The notes beneath the pieces were generated by a model. That model had not been told where the DNA came from and did no database searches. It worked only from the letters and a program-made list of their open reading frames with translations. 64,000 nt of DNA, taken from Flavobacterium caseinilyticum. Its GTDB lineage: Bacteria; Bacteroidota; Bacteroidia; Flavobacteriales; Flavobacteriaceae. Below are positions 25,452 to 34,892 of the stretch, piece by piece. The first letter of the stretch is position 1, and the number at the start of each line of letters is the position of its first letter. The stretch is taken from the NCBI RefSeq assembly GCF_004349085.1, contig NZ_SMFM01000001.1, forward strand, positions 682,001-746,000, written 5' to 3'. The position numbers were made by a program, and so were the translations under genes.

Positions 25452-25479
25452 TTAAATTATGAATTATGAATTGTGAGTT
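25452..25479 (-). repeat. Four 7-nt tandem repeats before the GH3 gene start
   Basis: On the minus strand the units AACTCAC, AATTCAT, AATTCAT and AATTTAA end 2 nt before the ATG. They match the unit type found before clpP, on a gene of the opposite orientation. Confidence 0.8.
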
Positions 25480-25543
25480 ATAACTTTACCAAAAATAACA
25501 AAATTTGTTTAACTGTTGCGTTAAACCCGAAACTTTAATCACA

Positions 25544-26338
25544 ATGACATACGAAGGCGTACTTACAAAAATGCAGACCGAATTTGCAAACCCAATTCAA
25601 TATTACTTGGTTTTTGAGAATAGTTTTTTGAATGTGAATCAGTTGTTAAATAAAGAGCTGGAAATCAATTTTGTGGGGTACCAATGTTTGAATTGCGGGA
25701 AGAAGAAAAAAATTTTTCGTCAGGGATTTTGTTATGATTGCTTTTATTCCAGCGCAGCTGTTGGAGATTGGATTATGAAACCGGAATTGAGTACCGCGCA
25801 TCTTGGAATTGAAGATAGGGATTTGGCGTATGAAGAGAAAGTGCAGTTGAAACCGCATATTGTTTATCTAGCTTTGTCTAGTGAAGTCAAAGTAGGAGTG
25901 ACCAGAAAAACGCAAATGCCAACTCGATGGATTGATCAGGGCGCAACCCAAGCGATTTCGATTGTGGAAGTTCCGAATCGCTATTTAGCAGGAATTACGG
26001 AGGTGGCGCTGAAGAATCATTATGCCGATAAAACGAATTGGAGAAAAATGCTCTCGAATAATGTCGAACAAATCGACTTAATCGCGGAACGATTGAAGGT
26101 TGAGAATTTGATTCCAACGGAAGTTCAGGATTATTTCTATTCGCAGAAGAATGATTTATATGAGATGCATTATCCTGTATTGCATTATCCAACTAAAGTA
26201 AACAGTTTAAGCTTAGATAAAATACCACAGTTTCAAGGAAAACTTACCGGAATAAAAGGACAATACTTGCTTTTTGAAGATGGAACGGTTTTTAATATCC
26301 GTGGTTCAGAAGGCTATGTAGTAACTATTAATGTATAA
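25544..26338 (+). CDS. DUF2797 protein
   Basis: I take the ATG at 25544 (264 residues) rather than the in-frame ATG at 25505, because MTYEGVLTKM is the family-like start. A zinc-ribbon-like cluster CLNCGKKKK...GFCYDC lies at about residues 46-66. Then comes a region with HIVYLALSSEVKVGVTRK, typical of DUF2797, which resembles a GIY-YIG-like strand arrangement. Function is unknown. The gene is divergent from the GH3 gene. Confidence 0.87.
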   Translation: MTYEGVLTKMQTEFANPIQYYLVFENSFLNVNQLLNKELEINFVGYQCLNCGKKKKIFRQGFCYDCFYSSAAVGDWIMKPELSTAHLGIEDRDLAYEEKVQLKPHIVYLALSSEVKVGVTRKTQMPTRWIDQGATQAISIVEVPNRYLAGITEVALKNHYADKTNWRKMLSNNVEQIDLIAERLKVENLIPTEVQDYFYSQKNDLYEMHYPVLHYPTKVNSLSLDKIPQFQGKLTGIKGQYLLFEDGTVFNIRGSEGYVVTINV

Positions 26339-26356
26339 AAAAATATAGCTTTTTTA

Positions 26357-26420
26357 AACCATTAAGGAATTAAGTTTCATTAAGATTTAGCGCTTAATTT
26401 TTCTTAATTCCTTAATGGTT
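26357..26420. repeat. 18-nt perfect inverted repeat (AACCATTAAGGAATTAAG)
   Basis: The arms 26357-26374 and 26403-26420 are perfectly complementary, with a 28-nt loop that repeats TTAAG/CTTAA motifs. It lies between the converging DUF2797 and AsmA genes. It may terminate transcription, but it lacks a strong T-run and looks like a dispersed hairpin. Confidence 0.8.
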
Positions 26421-26470
26421 AAATTCCTAATATAAATTGTTTCTGTAACATATTTTTGAACCGACTATTC

Positions 26471-29089
26471 TTATTGAACTTCTGGTGCAACCGGCTCTTC
26501 CGTTTTTTTCTTTTTATTAAATAATCCATTTAGTAATGCTGCGGCCTTAGCTTTTACCTCTTCTTTTGTTGCGGGAGTTGCAGGAGTAGCCGTTTTTGTA
26601 GTGTCACTTGGTTTTTTATTTTTATTGATATAATCCGTCAAAGCCGAGGTTCCTTGTTTTACCAGTCTGTCTTTTTGTTGGTTTACTAATTGAGTAGTCA
26701 ATTTAGTTACCGCACTGTTGATATCGGTTGTGATTTTTGGATTTGTAAAATTACCCACTAATACGGCATTTATCGGAAAGCTTTCTAATTTCGCAGCATC
26801 AGCAGCAGATAATTTTGCTATTAATGCATTCGCTTCTGAACCAAGATATTTAGCGGGAACATCAAATTTCAGATTGTAGTTCATACTTTGGTCAAAGCCA
26901 TGCGTTCCTCCAATTGTTGCCTTAATGTCTTTGTATTTGATGTCAAATGGTTTTACATTCACTTTTCCATCTTTGAACGTGATTGCTGCTTTCAAATCAT
27001 TCAAATTAATTTTACTCACATCAATGAATTTCAAATTAGCACCTAAAGCGGTCAGCAAAGTCGAATTACTCGAATTCACAGTTGTAGAAAGCAGTTGTCC
27101 CAATAAATCTCCAGTCAGCGTTTTCAAGTCAGGAGTAAATTCGGTAGCATCAAGATTTCCGTTCAATTTGATGCTTGAATTTAATTTTCCGTTTATGATT
27201 CCAGCAATTGGCGCAATTTTTTTCAACATATCCAGTTGGGTAAACGACTGCGCAATATCGACTTGATTTAATTTTAAATCCATATTAAAAACTGGCGTTT
27301 TTCCTTTCGTGGAAACAGCTCCATTCACGCCAATTGTTCCTCCAAAAATTGAGGTTTTTACATTTTCTAAAGTTACTTTTTCATCTTTCACAATCAGTTT
27401 TCCCGAAACATCTTTCAGAGTCAAATTGTCATATAAAACCGTAGTCGCTTTTGCGGTAAGCGTACAATTTAAGAAAGCAGGAATCTTCATTGCCTCTGCT
27501 TTTTTAGAGGAAGTTTTTGTAGTTTCAGCGGTTGTCATAAAATCATCAACGGCCAATTGTTTAGAGTTCATGTTGAAGTTTCCTTTCAATTCTTGATTTC
27601 TAAATATAAATCCGTAAAAATTCTCTAAAACTCCCGTTACACTAATGTCGCTTTTTCCTGTAGTCGCATTCAGTTCTTTCAAATTGACTTGACTAGGATT
27701 AAACTGTACCAAAGCATTGCTGATATTCATTGTTTTGCCATTCTCATCTACATAGTTGAAACCGGACAAACTCATGGTTCCCGCATTATTTATATTTTGA
27801 TACTGACTTTTCTCTACAGATTGCATATCAAATTTTGTAGTTACATCAGCGTTTAAAATTCCTGATAATGCTTTATCCAGCTTTATAGGATATGCTTTAG
27901 AAAGATTGGCTAAATTAATAGTTCCTTTTAAAGCGGCGTCAACGATTGCATTTTGAGTGATGTTTCGGATGTTTGCTTTTGCATTAAAAACATCCTGGTC
28001 AATTTTGAAAGAGAGCTTATCCAAGTTAATATACGTGTCATTTAGAATCCCTGTTTCGTTGATGATTTTAGTATCAATAACGATGTTTTGAACTGTTTTC
28101 GGTAAGTTAGGATACTTAAAAGAGGCGTTATTGGAAGCGATTTCGATATTAAATTTTGGTACCGTAGTATCAGAATACAAACCTTTAGCAGAACCAGTCA
28201 CCGTAAAATCTCCGGTTGTTTTTACGTTGTCTAAACTTGCGGCATATGCTGCAGGGATAATTCCCAAGAAATTTTTGAACGAAGAAGTTGGCGTTTTAAA
28301 TTTCAAATCGTATTCCTGTCCGGCTTCCACCATTTGAATAAAACCATCAAATTCCAACGGTAATTGATTGATTAATGCTTTATTTTCTTTGAAGGTGTAT
28401 TTACTTTTTTCTAAATCAATTCCCAAAACTGCGTCCAGTGTCAAGGCAATATCTTTCATGTAATTTACTTTATCCATGTCCAAAGTGATTTTTGCAGTTG
28501 ACTTAGTAACCAAATCTAATTTTTGTGCTGCAAAATCTCCTACACCTTCATGATTAATACTATCGATTACCATTTTGATTTTAGATTTTTCATCAAAGTA
28601 GCGAAACTTGAAATTCGCAATAGAATAATTCTTAATCTTCAATGATAACGGATCACTTTTGCCGCCTTTTTCATTTTCTTTGTTTTTTAATGCGATATCG
28701 TAATTCCCGATTCCATCTTTATTAAAAATGATATTGATCAATCCATTTTTTGAAGTTACTCCGTCAATATTAATGGCTTCCTCTTTGCCTTTGAATAATT
28801 CTTTGATGGACATTTTCAAATCCACTTCGCCTAATGAAACTAATGTATCGCCCTCAAAAGGAGCATTGTTTACAATCACTAGTTGTTCCAGCGAAACATT
28901 TGCATTTGGAAAACTTTTGATTAAACTTAAATCCACATCCGAAAAAGTAACTCGTGCATCTACTTTTTCATTGATAGCCTCGGCAATTTTAGCTTTTATT
29001 TGATCTTCAAAAAAGTATGGGATAGCAAATAAAGCGATTAAGAATAAGATAATCAGGACTCCAATAATTTTTAAAATTGTTTTTAGCAT
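26471..29089 (-). CDS. AsmA-like / DUF748-type inner-membrane-anchored protein
   Basis: This 872-residue protein has one N-terminal transmembrane helix (about residues 5-26), then a very long repetitive beta-rich region. The AsmA N-terminal signature KIAEAINEKVDARVTFSDVDLSLIKSFPNANVSL starts near residue 33, and an AsmA C-terminal region is at about 560-780. The tail (about 800-872) is Lys/Pro/Ala/Thr-rich. Members of this superfamily bridge the periplasm and move phospholipids; that role is inferred from the family. It is probably a monocistronic gene. Confidence 0.88.
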   Translation of the reverse strand: MLKTILKIIGVLIILFLIALFAIPYFFEDQIKAKIAEAINEKVDARVTFSDVDLSLIKSFPNANVSLEQLVIVNNAPFEGDTLVSLGEVDLKMSIKELFKGKEEAINIDGVTSKNGLINIIFNKDGIGNYDIALKNKENEKGGKSDPLSLKIKNYSIANFKFRYFDEKSKIKMVIDSINHEGVGDFAAQKLDLVTKSTAKITLDMDKVNYMKDIALTLDAVLGIDLEKSKYTFKENKALINQLPLEFDGFIQMVEAGQEYDLKFKTPTSSFKNFLGIIPAAYAASLDNVKTTGDFTVTGSAKGLYSDTTVPKFNIEIASNNASFKYPNLPKTVQNIVIDTKIINETGILNDTYINLDKLSFKIDQDVFNAKANIRNITQNAIVDAALKGTINLANLSKAYPIKLDKALSGILNADVTTKFDMQSVEKSQYQNINNAGTMSLSGFNYVDENGKTMNISNALVQFNPSQVNLKELNATTGKSDISVTGVLENFYGFIFRNQELKGNFNMNSKQLAVDDFMTTAETTKTSSKKAEAMKIPAFLNCTLTAKATTVLYDNLTLKDVSGKLIVKDEKVTLENVKTSIFGGTIGVNGAVSTKGKTPVFNMDLKLNQVDIAQSFTQLDMLKKIAPIAGIINGKLNSSIKLNGNLDATEFTPDLKTLTGDLLGQLLSTTVNSSNSTLLTALGANLKFIDVSKINLNDLKAAITFKDGKVNVKPFDIKYKDIKATIGGTHGFDQSMNYNLKFDVPAKYLGSEANALIAKLSAADAAKLESFPINAVLVGNFTNPKITTDINSAVTKLTTQLVNQQKDRLVKQGTSALTDYINKNKKPSDTTKTATPATPATKEEVKAKAAALLNGLFNKKKKTEEPVAPEVQ

Positions 29090-29230
29090 AATTCGATTCT
29101 CTTTAGATTTATATATTCAGCAAAAATGATGCCCGCTCTCCACAAAAATAGTGGATTATAATTTATGGAGTCTGTATTCATTTTACAAATAGCAGGATCT
29201 ATCAGTAGAATTTGCATTTTAGATTTAAAA

Positions 29231-29266
29231 AAAAAATCCGTTTAAATGATTATTTAAACGGATTTT
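29231..29266. terminator. Terminator downstream of sppA
   Basis: AAAATCCGTTTAAAT and its complement ATTTAAACGGATTTT form a perfect 15-nt stem around a 5-6 nt loop, with A/T runs on both sides. It sits 20 nt past the sppA stop (minus strand). Confidence 0.85.
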
Positions 29267-29285
29267 CATCGGATATTTTTATAAA

Positions 29286-31046
29286 TTAGTTGATGTTGAT
29301 TTCAAATGGCATGATGGCTTGAATTCCTTTTCGTGCTTGCAGTTTTTTTATTTCCTGCATCATACGATAATTTTCTTCACCAATTTCTTCTTTTATGAAA
29401 TCAGCTTTTGATTTTGCGAAAGGAAGATTAGCTAAAAGATCATCGAAATTTTTCTCATATTCCGGATAGTTTTGGGTGCGGTAACTTTTTGTTTTTGCCA
29501 AAGAAGCTGCTTTTGCAATTGCATCATCTAAGCCTCCAATTTTGTCGACAAGTCCAATTTTCAATGCTTCTGAACCAGTCCAAACTCTTCCTTGTGCGAT
29601 AGCATCTACTTGTGCGAATGTCATTTTTCGACCTTTAGCTACGTGTGTTACAAAAGTTTTATAAATGTGCTCTACGCCTTCTAAAGTAACGGCTTTGAAT
29701 TTTTCATCTATTGGAACAAAAGGGCTATAATTAGCCGAATTTTCATGAGTTTTCACTTGTTCTGTGTAAATTCCTATTTTAGTTGCCAATGGTGTAAAGT
29801 TTGGTAATATTCCAAAAACGCCTATAGAACCGGTGATTGTATTTTCTTCGGCAAATATAGTGTTGGCATTACACGCAATATAATACCCGCCTGAAGCCGC
29901 ATAATTCCCCATCGAAACCACGATCGGTTTAACTTTCTTTGTCAACTCAATTTCTCTCCAAATCAAATCTGAGGTCAAAGCACTTCCTCCTGGGCTGTCA
30001 ATACGAAGTACAATTGCTTTTACATTTTTGTTTTTTCGAGCCTCTTGCAATGAGCGACGCATTGAACCTTCACCAATCACATTCACATCACCTTCGCCTC
30101 CCATAATTTCTCCTTGAGCGTAAATTATGGCAATTTCGTCTTTACTGTCGAAAGTTTGAGATGTAGTAGCAATTTTTTGAGCATAATCTACAACAGATAC
30201 TTTGTTGTAATCTTCGTCATTGCCCACTTTAAGAGCTTTTTTTATAGCATTATGATACACATCTTCATAAGCAATAATGTCAATTAATTTTTGGGATTTT
30301 GCCATTTCTGGAGTTCGAGCAAGTAGTCCGGTGGCAATTTGATTCAATTGAGCTACTGATATATTTCTGCTTTTAGAAATGTCAGCGGTGATAGAACTCC
30401 AAACTGAATTTAATAGTGCAGTAGTTTGCTCTCTGTTGGCATCACTCATTTTATTCTCTAAAAATGGCTCGACAGCACTTTTATATTTTCCGTGACGGAT
30501 TACTTCCATTTTTAATCCTGATTTTTCCTGAAAATCTTTAAAAAACATAATCTCAGATGACAATCCCTTGAAATCCATGTCTCCAACTGGATTTATGTAT
30601 ATTGGACTGGCAACAGAATTTAGATAATATTCTTTTTGAGAATACGAATTAGCATAAGCCATGACGAATTTTCCTGATTTTTTGAAGCTTTCCAAAGCAT
30701 CTCTTAAGGCTTTGCTTTGTGCCATGCCCAATGATGAAGCATTGTTCAATATAGAAATACCTTTTATGTCATTGTCTGTTTCGGCTTCTTCAATAGCATT
30801 AATGATATCTGATAAACCTACTTTTTTGTTCTCTGAAAAAATAGTCATCCATGGATCTTTGTATTTTCCGGCATAGTCGTTTCTGATGTCTTCCAAATTT
30901 AATTCGATAACAGAATTATTTTTCACCTTAACGCCTTCAGATTCACCACCAAATATAGCTCCTATAAGGATGATTCCAAAAAAGGACAACATGAAAAAAA
31001 CAAAAATACCGATAATGGTCGCTAATACATTCCCTAAAAATTTCAT
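29286..31046 (-). CDS. sppA: Signal peptide peptidase SppA, long (67K) type
   Basis: A membrane-bound serine protease that digests cleaved signal peptides. The 586-residue length and two tandem SppA/S49 halves fit the 67K type. It has an N-terminal helix (about 8-32), the first-half catalytic Lys region RHGKYKSAVEPF, and the second-half nucleophile in YAASGGYYIAC. SPGGSALTSDLIWREI is the conserved crotonase-like segment. No partner genes are evident. Confidence 0.95.
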   Translation of the reverse strand: MKFLGNVLATIIGIFVFFMLSFFGIILIGAIFGGESEGVKVKNNSVIELNLEDIRNDYAGKYKDPWMTIFSENKKVGLSDIINAIEEAETDNDIKGISILNNASSLGMAQSKALRDALESFKKSGKFVMAYANSYSQKEYYLNSVASPIYINPVGDMDFKGLSSEIMFFKDFQEKSGLKMEVIRHGKYKSAVEPFLENKMSDANREQTTALLNSVWSSITADISKSRNISVAQLNQIATGLLARTPEMAKSQKLIDIIAYEDVYHNAIKKALKVGNDEDYNKVSVVDYAQKIATTSQTFDSKDEIAIIYAQGEIMGGEGDVNVIGEGSMRRSLQEARKNKNVKAIVLRIDSPGGSALTSDLIWREIELTKKVKPIVVSMGNYAASGGYYIACNANTIFAEENTITGSIGVFGILPNFTPLATKIGIYTEQVKTHENSANYSPFVPIDEKFKAVTLEGVEHIYKTFVTHVAKGRKMTFAQVDAIAQGRVWTGSEALKIGLVDKIGGLDDAIAKAASLAKTKSYRTQNYPEYEKNFDDLLANLPFAKSKADFIKEEIGEENYRMMQEIKKLQARKGIQAIMPFEININ

Positions 31047-31184
31047 AATTATATTTTTTTAATATGTCGCAAAAAACATAGAAATGTTACAAACGATTGG
31101 TTAGAATTTCCAAGTTTAATTATCGGCATAGGATGCAAATATATTGCTAATTCTAAAATTCTTTTAGTTAATTTGCACCCAATT

Positions 31185-32321
31185 ATGAAATCACAACATC
31201 AGGTCATTTTATCGATAGGAAGCAATCAAGGCAATCGTTTGGAAAACATCGAGCGTTGTTTGAAATTGATACATCAAGAAATTGGGACTGTAATAAAAGT
31301 TTCGAAATTGTATGAGACTCCGGCTTGGGGTTTTGAAAGCGATGCTTTTTATAATTGTGCGTTGGTTTTACACACTTTTACGTCAGCTCATAAAATTTTG
31401 GCTCAGGTTTTAAAAATCGAAAAACGTTTGGGGCGCTTGCGAAATAAAACCCAAGAATACCAATCGCGTACCATTGATATTGATTTGATTGCATTCGACT
31501 CAGAAATTATTACTACGGAAAAACTTCAAATTCCACATCCTTTGATGCAAAATAGGAATTTTGTTTTGTTGCCCATTCAAGATTTGAATTTAGATTGGAA
31601 ACATCCGATTCTTCAAAAAAATATTTCGGAATTATTAGTTTTGTCACCGGATGAGAGTGTTTGTACAGAAGTTCAGAATTTGGTTAATCCTCTGCAAAGT
31701 ATCCCGTTGGAGCAATTTAATTATGTAGCTTTCGAGGGAAATATTGGAGCAGGAAAAACAACGTTGGCTACAAAAATTTCCGAGGATTTTAATGCGAAAA
31801 CAGTATTGGAACGTTTTGCTGATAATCCTTTTTTACCCAAATTTTATAAAGATCAGAACCGTTACGCGTTTCCGCTTGAAATGTCTTTTTTAGCGGATAG
31901 ATACCAACAATTATCCGATGATTTAGCGCAATTTGATTTGTTTAAAGACTTTCTAGTTGCAGATTATCATATTTTTAAGTCTTTGATTTTTGCAAAAATA
32001 ACACTTGCCGAAGATGAGTATCGTTTGTATCGTAATCTTTTTGATATCATTTACAGAGAAATGCCAAAACCGGATTTGTACATTTATTTGTACCAAAATT
32101 CAGAAAGGCTGCTGCAAAATATTAAGAAACGCGGCAGAAGCTACGAACAAAAAATCCCAGCTGAATATTTAGACAAAATCAATAGCGGTTATCTGGATTA
32201 TATTAAATCACAAACTGATTTGAATGTTCTTATTATTGATGTTTCGGATCGAGATTTTGTAAAAAATCAAGAAGATTATCTTTTTATTTTAGATGAAATT
32301 CAAAAGAAGATTCAGGTTTAG
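31185..32321 (+). CDS. folK: Fusion: FolK (HPPK) + deoxynucleoside kinase
   Basis: I use the ATG at 31185 (378 residues); a TTG four codons upstream is less likely. Residues 1-155 are 6-hydroxymethyl-7,8-dihydropterin pyrophosphokinase: SIGSNQGNR, YETPAWGF, RTIDIDLI and HPLMQNRNFVLLP are all present. After a linker, residues 175-378 are a deoxynucleoside kinase: P-loop EGNIGAGKTT, ERFADNPFLPKFY, an ERS/NRD-like region and KRGRSYE lid residues. The fusion joins folate synthesis to deoxynucleotide salvage; it is known in flavobacteria. The last 50 nt are duplicated at 34826-34880. Confidence 0.93.
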   Translation: MKSQHQVILSIGSNQGNRLENIERCLKLIHQEIGTVIKVSKLYETPAWGFESDAFYNCALVLHTFTSAHKILAQVLKIEKRLGRLRNKTQEYQSRTIDIDLIAFDSEIITTEKLQIPHPLMQNRNFVLLPIQDLNLDWKHPILQKNISELLVLSPDESVCTEVQNLVNPLQSIPLEQFNYVAFEGNIGAGKTTLATKISEDFNAKTVLERFADNPFLPKFYKDQNRYAFPLEMSFLADRYQQLSDDLAQFDLFKDFLVADYHIFKSLIFAKITLAEDEYRLYRNLFDIIYREMPKPDLYIYLYQNSERLLQNIKKRGRSYEQKIPAEYLDKINSGYLDYIKSQTDLNVLIIDVSDRDFVKNQEDYLFILDEIQKKIQV

Positions 32322-32339
32322 GATTTGAAGATTGGTGAA

Positions 32340-34520
32340 TTATCTTTTTAGGGAAAAATGACCTCTTTTTTCAGGGCTGTTTCTGTCAATTTTTAATACA
32401 TACCAATAATCGGAAGCGGGTAACAGCTTCTTATTAAAAGTTCCGTCCCACGATGGTTTAGCTGCGTTTAGTTTCGTAATGAATTTACCATAACGATCAA
32501 AGATGCCCACTTCAGCTTTAGGATAATTGACTAATCCTTTTATTTCCCATACGTCATTATAGGAATCATTGTTAGGGGTGAAAAATTTCGGAGCAATCAA
32601 TACTATAAAAGATTCACTGTCAATTCCGCATGAATTTATTTCTCTAGCATAGGCTGTTTGTAAGCCGCTTACCACATTGAAAAATACATTCGAGCTTTGA
32701 TAATTAATCCCGTCAACAGAATATTCAAAATAATCTTTTGGGTTTTTTAAATAAATTACAACAGTGGTTTCATTAACATCAATTCGGTCGATTTCTGGAG
32801 TGTCATGTTCAATTACAGTGATCTTTTTGGTGCTGCTACAGTTGGCGCTATTTGTTACCGTTACGTTATAAATGCCTGGAGCAGTAACCTGAATTGTCTT
32901 CGTGGTTTCGCCGGTTGACCATGAATACGTCATATCAGGGATTGCTGCATCAAGGATTAAACTACCGGATTCACAAAGTATTAATTCCTCGTCCGTAACT
33001 ACGAGAGTATCGTAAATTAGGATGTCAACAGCAATCCGATTCCCGTTTGTACATCCGTTATTTACCGCTTCGGCATAATAAGTGGTGTTTTGTGTTATAT
33101 TGGGTAAAGTCAGACTTGTTCCAGTTCCTATGATAGCGCTGCTAGTTAAGTTCGAATACCAATTTACAGTTCCAATAGTGGTAGTTGCTTGAATAGTTAC
33201 AGCTCCTGGTCCACATCTTGAAACGGGATTGTTCGTTGATGTTATGTTAGGAATAGCATGTATTGTTGCGGTAATAGCTGTTCTGTTATTTGAACATCCT
33301 GCTTCTACATAATAAGTTGTTGTTGTATTTAAAGAAGGGGTTCTATACGTATTGCCGGTGTATACTAAATTTCCAAACCTTGCCGCATCATACCAATTGA
33401 TCGTTCCGCCGGACGCTGTTGCTTGCAATGTCACAGTTCCTGGTCCGCAATTTGAAGCGGGAGCAGTAGCTGTAATTTTAGGAATTATCATCGTGGTACT
33501 GGTTGAAATTTCAAGAATTGGATCACCAAGCATGCCGCCGTATTCTACAACATACCCTTTGGGTTGGTAATTTCCGCTTGTGTCACCATTTACTTGTAAA
33601 TCATTCCAGGAACCGGATATTCCAATACCTGGCGCAGTTATGTGAGCATAATGTTCTATACCGTTACTGTTATTTGGTTCATTAGTATTCCAAAGCGCAA
33701 ATTGATTAGGTGATGCCGAGCCACTGATTCCGCCATTCCAAAAAACAGTTCCGGTACCACCATTTGCAAGGCCTTCGGGACCTGTTACCCATTTCCATAC
33801 TCCTTCTGTTTCGGCATCACTACCGCCAATCCATCCTGCTCCATTAGCCTGTTCTCCTGCTAATTGCGCTTCATCAGCTGCGGTGATTGTTGCTAAATAT
33901 CCTTTAAGTCCAAAATACTCCCTCGTTTCCGCAGCTGCTTTTGCGGCTGTCCAGCTAATGCCTATGTTGCGGAAATATTCATAATAGTGGCCATTTCTAG
34001 GTAAATAATTGGCTGCTCCAAGGGTAATAGAAAAAGTCCTGCTTCCAGACGGAGTCGTAGAGGAATTGGTAAAAACAACATCTTTGATCGCATTTACAAA
34101 GTCGGCATAAAGTACTTTTTCGGGTGAATTAGCACTGAATAATTTCAGTTTTCCTTCAAGAGGACTCCATTCAGTGACGATATTTGAGTGGAGTGTGGGA
34201 TTAGCTAATTCAACTTTATCCTGTCCGTTTACATATCCTGTGGAAATTTGGATATAAATAGCTTCGGTTCCGATATCGGTGGCATCTGAGCCAGTTATGG
34301 TAACATCGGTTACTATGTTTACTGAAGTTCCGGGACAGTAAATTTGATTGCCTGTCGCTGTAATTCTGGGGGCATCAGCCGTGATAGATGATTTTAATAC
34401 TTTTCTAGGAATAACAGCGCTGTCTTTTTTTAGGGTGTAAATGGGAATGGCTGAATAGTTAGCCATTGGTACAAATAATAAAAAAGCTATTGTTATTTTC
34501 AAGAAAGTATTAATTCTCAT
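32340..34520 (-). CDS. T9SS-secreted C-type-lectin / Ig-like protein (copy A)
   Basis: This 726-residue surface protein has a signal peptide (1-24) and a beta-rich N-terminal region with YCPGTSVNIVTDVTITG. Next is a C-type lectin-like domain (about 175-325; GAGWIGGSDAETEGVWKWVTGPEG, FALWNTNEPNN, YAHITA). Then come two Ig-like repeats beginning CGPG (about 350-500), a PKD-like segment, and a type IX secretion sorting domain type B at the end (FFTPNNDSYNDVWEIKGL ... SDYWYVLKI...GHFSLKR). It probably binds glycans at the cell surface. It is a paralogue of the gene at 34893 and part of a segmental duplication. Confidence 0.92.
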   Translation of the reverse strand: MRINTFLKITIAFLLFVPMANYSAIPIYTLKKDSAVIPRKVLKSSITADAPRITATGNQIYCPGTSVNIVTDVTITGSDATDIGTEAIYIQISTGYVNGQDKVELANPTLHSNIVTEWSPLEGKLKLFSANSPEKVLYADFVNAIKDVVFTNSSTTPSGSRTFSITLGAANYLPRNGHYYEYFRNIGISWTAAKAAAETREYFGLKGYLATITAADEAQLAGEQANGAGWIGGSDAETEGVWKWVTGPEGLANGGTGTVFWNGGISGSASPNQFALWNTNEPNNSNGIEHYAHITAPGIGISGSWNDLQVNGDTSGNYQPKGYVVEYGGMLGDPILEISTSTTMIIPKITATAPASNCGPGTVTLQATASGGTINWYDAARFGNLVYTGNTYRTPSLNTTTTYYVEAGCSNNRTAITATIHAIPNITSTNNPVSRCGPGAVTIQATTTIGTVNWYSNLTSSAIIGTGTSLTLPNITQNTTYYAEAVNNGCTNGNRIAVDILIYDTLVVTDEELILCESGSLILDAAIPDMTYSWSTGETTKTIQVTAPGIYNVTVTNSANCSSTKKITVIEHDTPEIDRIDVNETTVVIYLKNPKDYFEYSVDGINYQSSNVFFNVVSGLQTAYAREINSCGIDSESFIVLIAPKFFTPNNDSYNDVWEIKGLVNYPKAEVGIFDRYGKFITKLNAAKPSWDGTFNKKLLPASDYWYVLKIDRNSPEKRGHFSLKR

Positions 34521-34551
34521 ACGATACGGTATTGCAAAGTCTATTTTTTTT

Positions 34552-34828
34552 CTATTTTGGCCATTTCATCTTTTGAAATAAATCCCAAACCACAATTCCC
34601 GCACTTACCGAAATATTCAAAGAATGTTTGGTGCCTAATTGTGGAATTTCGATGGAGCCATCGCACAATGCAACTGCTTCTTGCGAAACACCATAGACTT
34701 CGTTTCCAAAAACCAAAGCATATTTTTCTCCCTTTTGAACCTCAAAATTTTGAAGAAAAATAGCGCTTTCCACTTGTTCTATAGCAAGTGTCATTACATT
34801 TTCTGCTTTTAATTTTTCGATAACTTCA
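34552..34828 (-). pseudogene. 3' fragment of a TrmH/SpoU RNA methyltransferase gene
   Basis: It encodes the last ~90 residues of a SpoU-type methyltransferase, nearly co-linear with the C-terminus of the intact gene at 36443: both contain IEIPQLGTKHSLNISVS and GIVVWDLFQKM, and the reading frame continues upstream as LLEVIEKLKAENVMTLAIEQVE. It has no N-terminal half and no start. Similarity to the full gene ends at about 34826, where folK-like sequence begins. The fragment keeps the SAM-binding knot, so it might still be translated from an internal start, but it cannot be a normal enzyme. Confidence 0.9.
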
Positions 34829-34880
34829 AGAAGATTATGTTTACATTTTAGATGAAATTCAGAAAAAGATTAGTAAATAA
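34826..34880 (+). pseudogene. 3' tail of a duplicated folK-dNK gene
   Basis: In frame it reads EDYVYILDEIQKKISK then TAA. The true end of the folK-dNK gene at 32270-32321 reads EDYLFILDEIQKKIQV then TAG. The nucleotide sequence around GATGAAATTCA and the preceding GAAGATTAT match with few changes. It sits immediately against the trmH fragment and marks the duplication junction. Confidence 0.88.
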
Positions 34881-34892
34881 AATTAGATTGAG

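Noticed and set aside
34552-34794. An independent small methyltransferase
   Set aside because: It lacks the N-terminal half and its flank is the duplication junction; it is a gene fragment.
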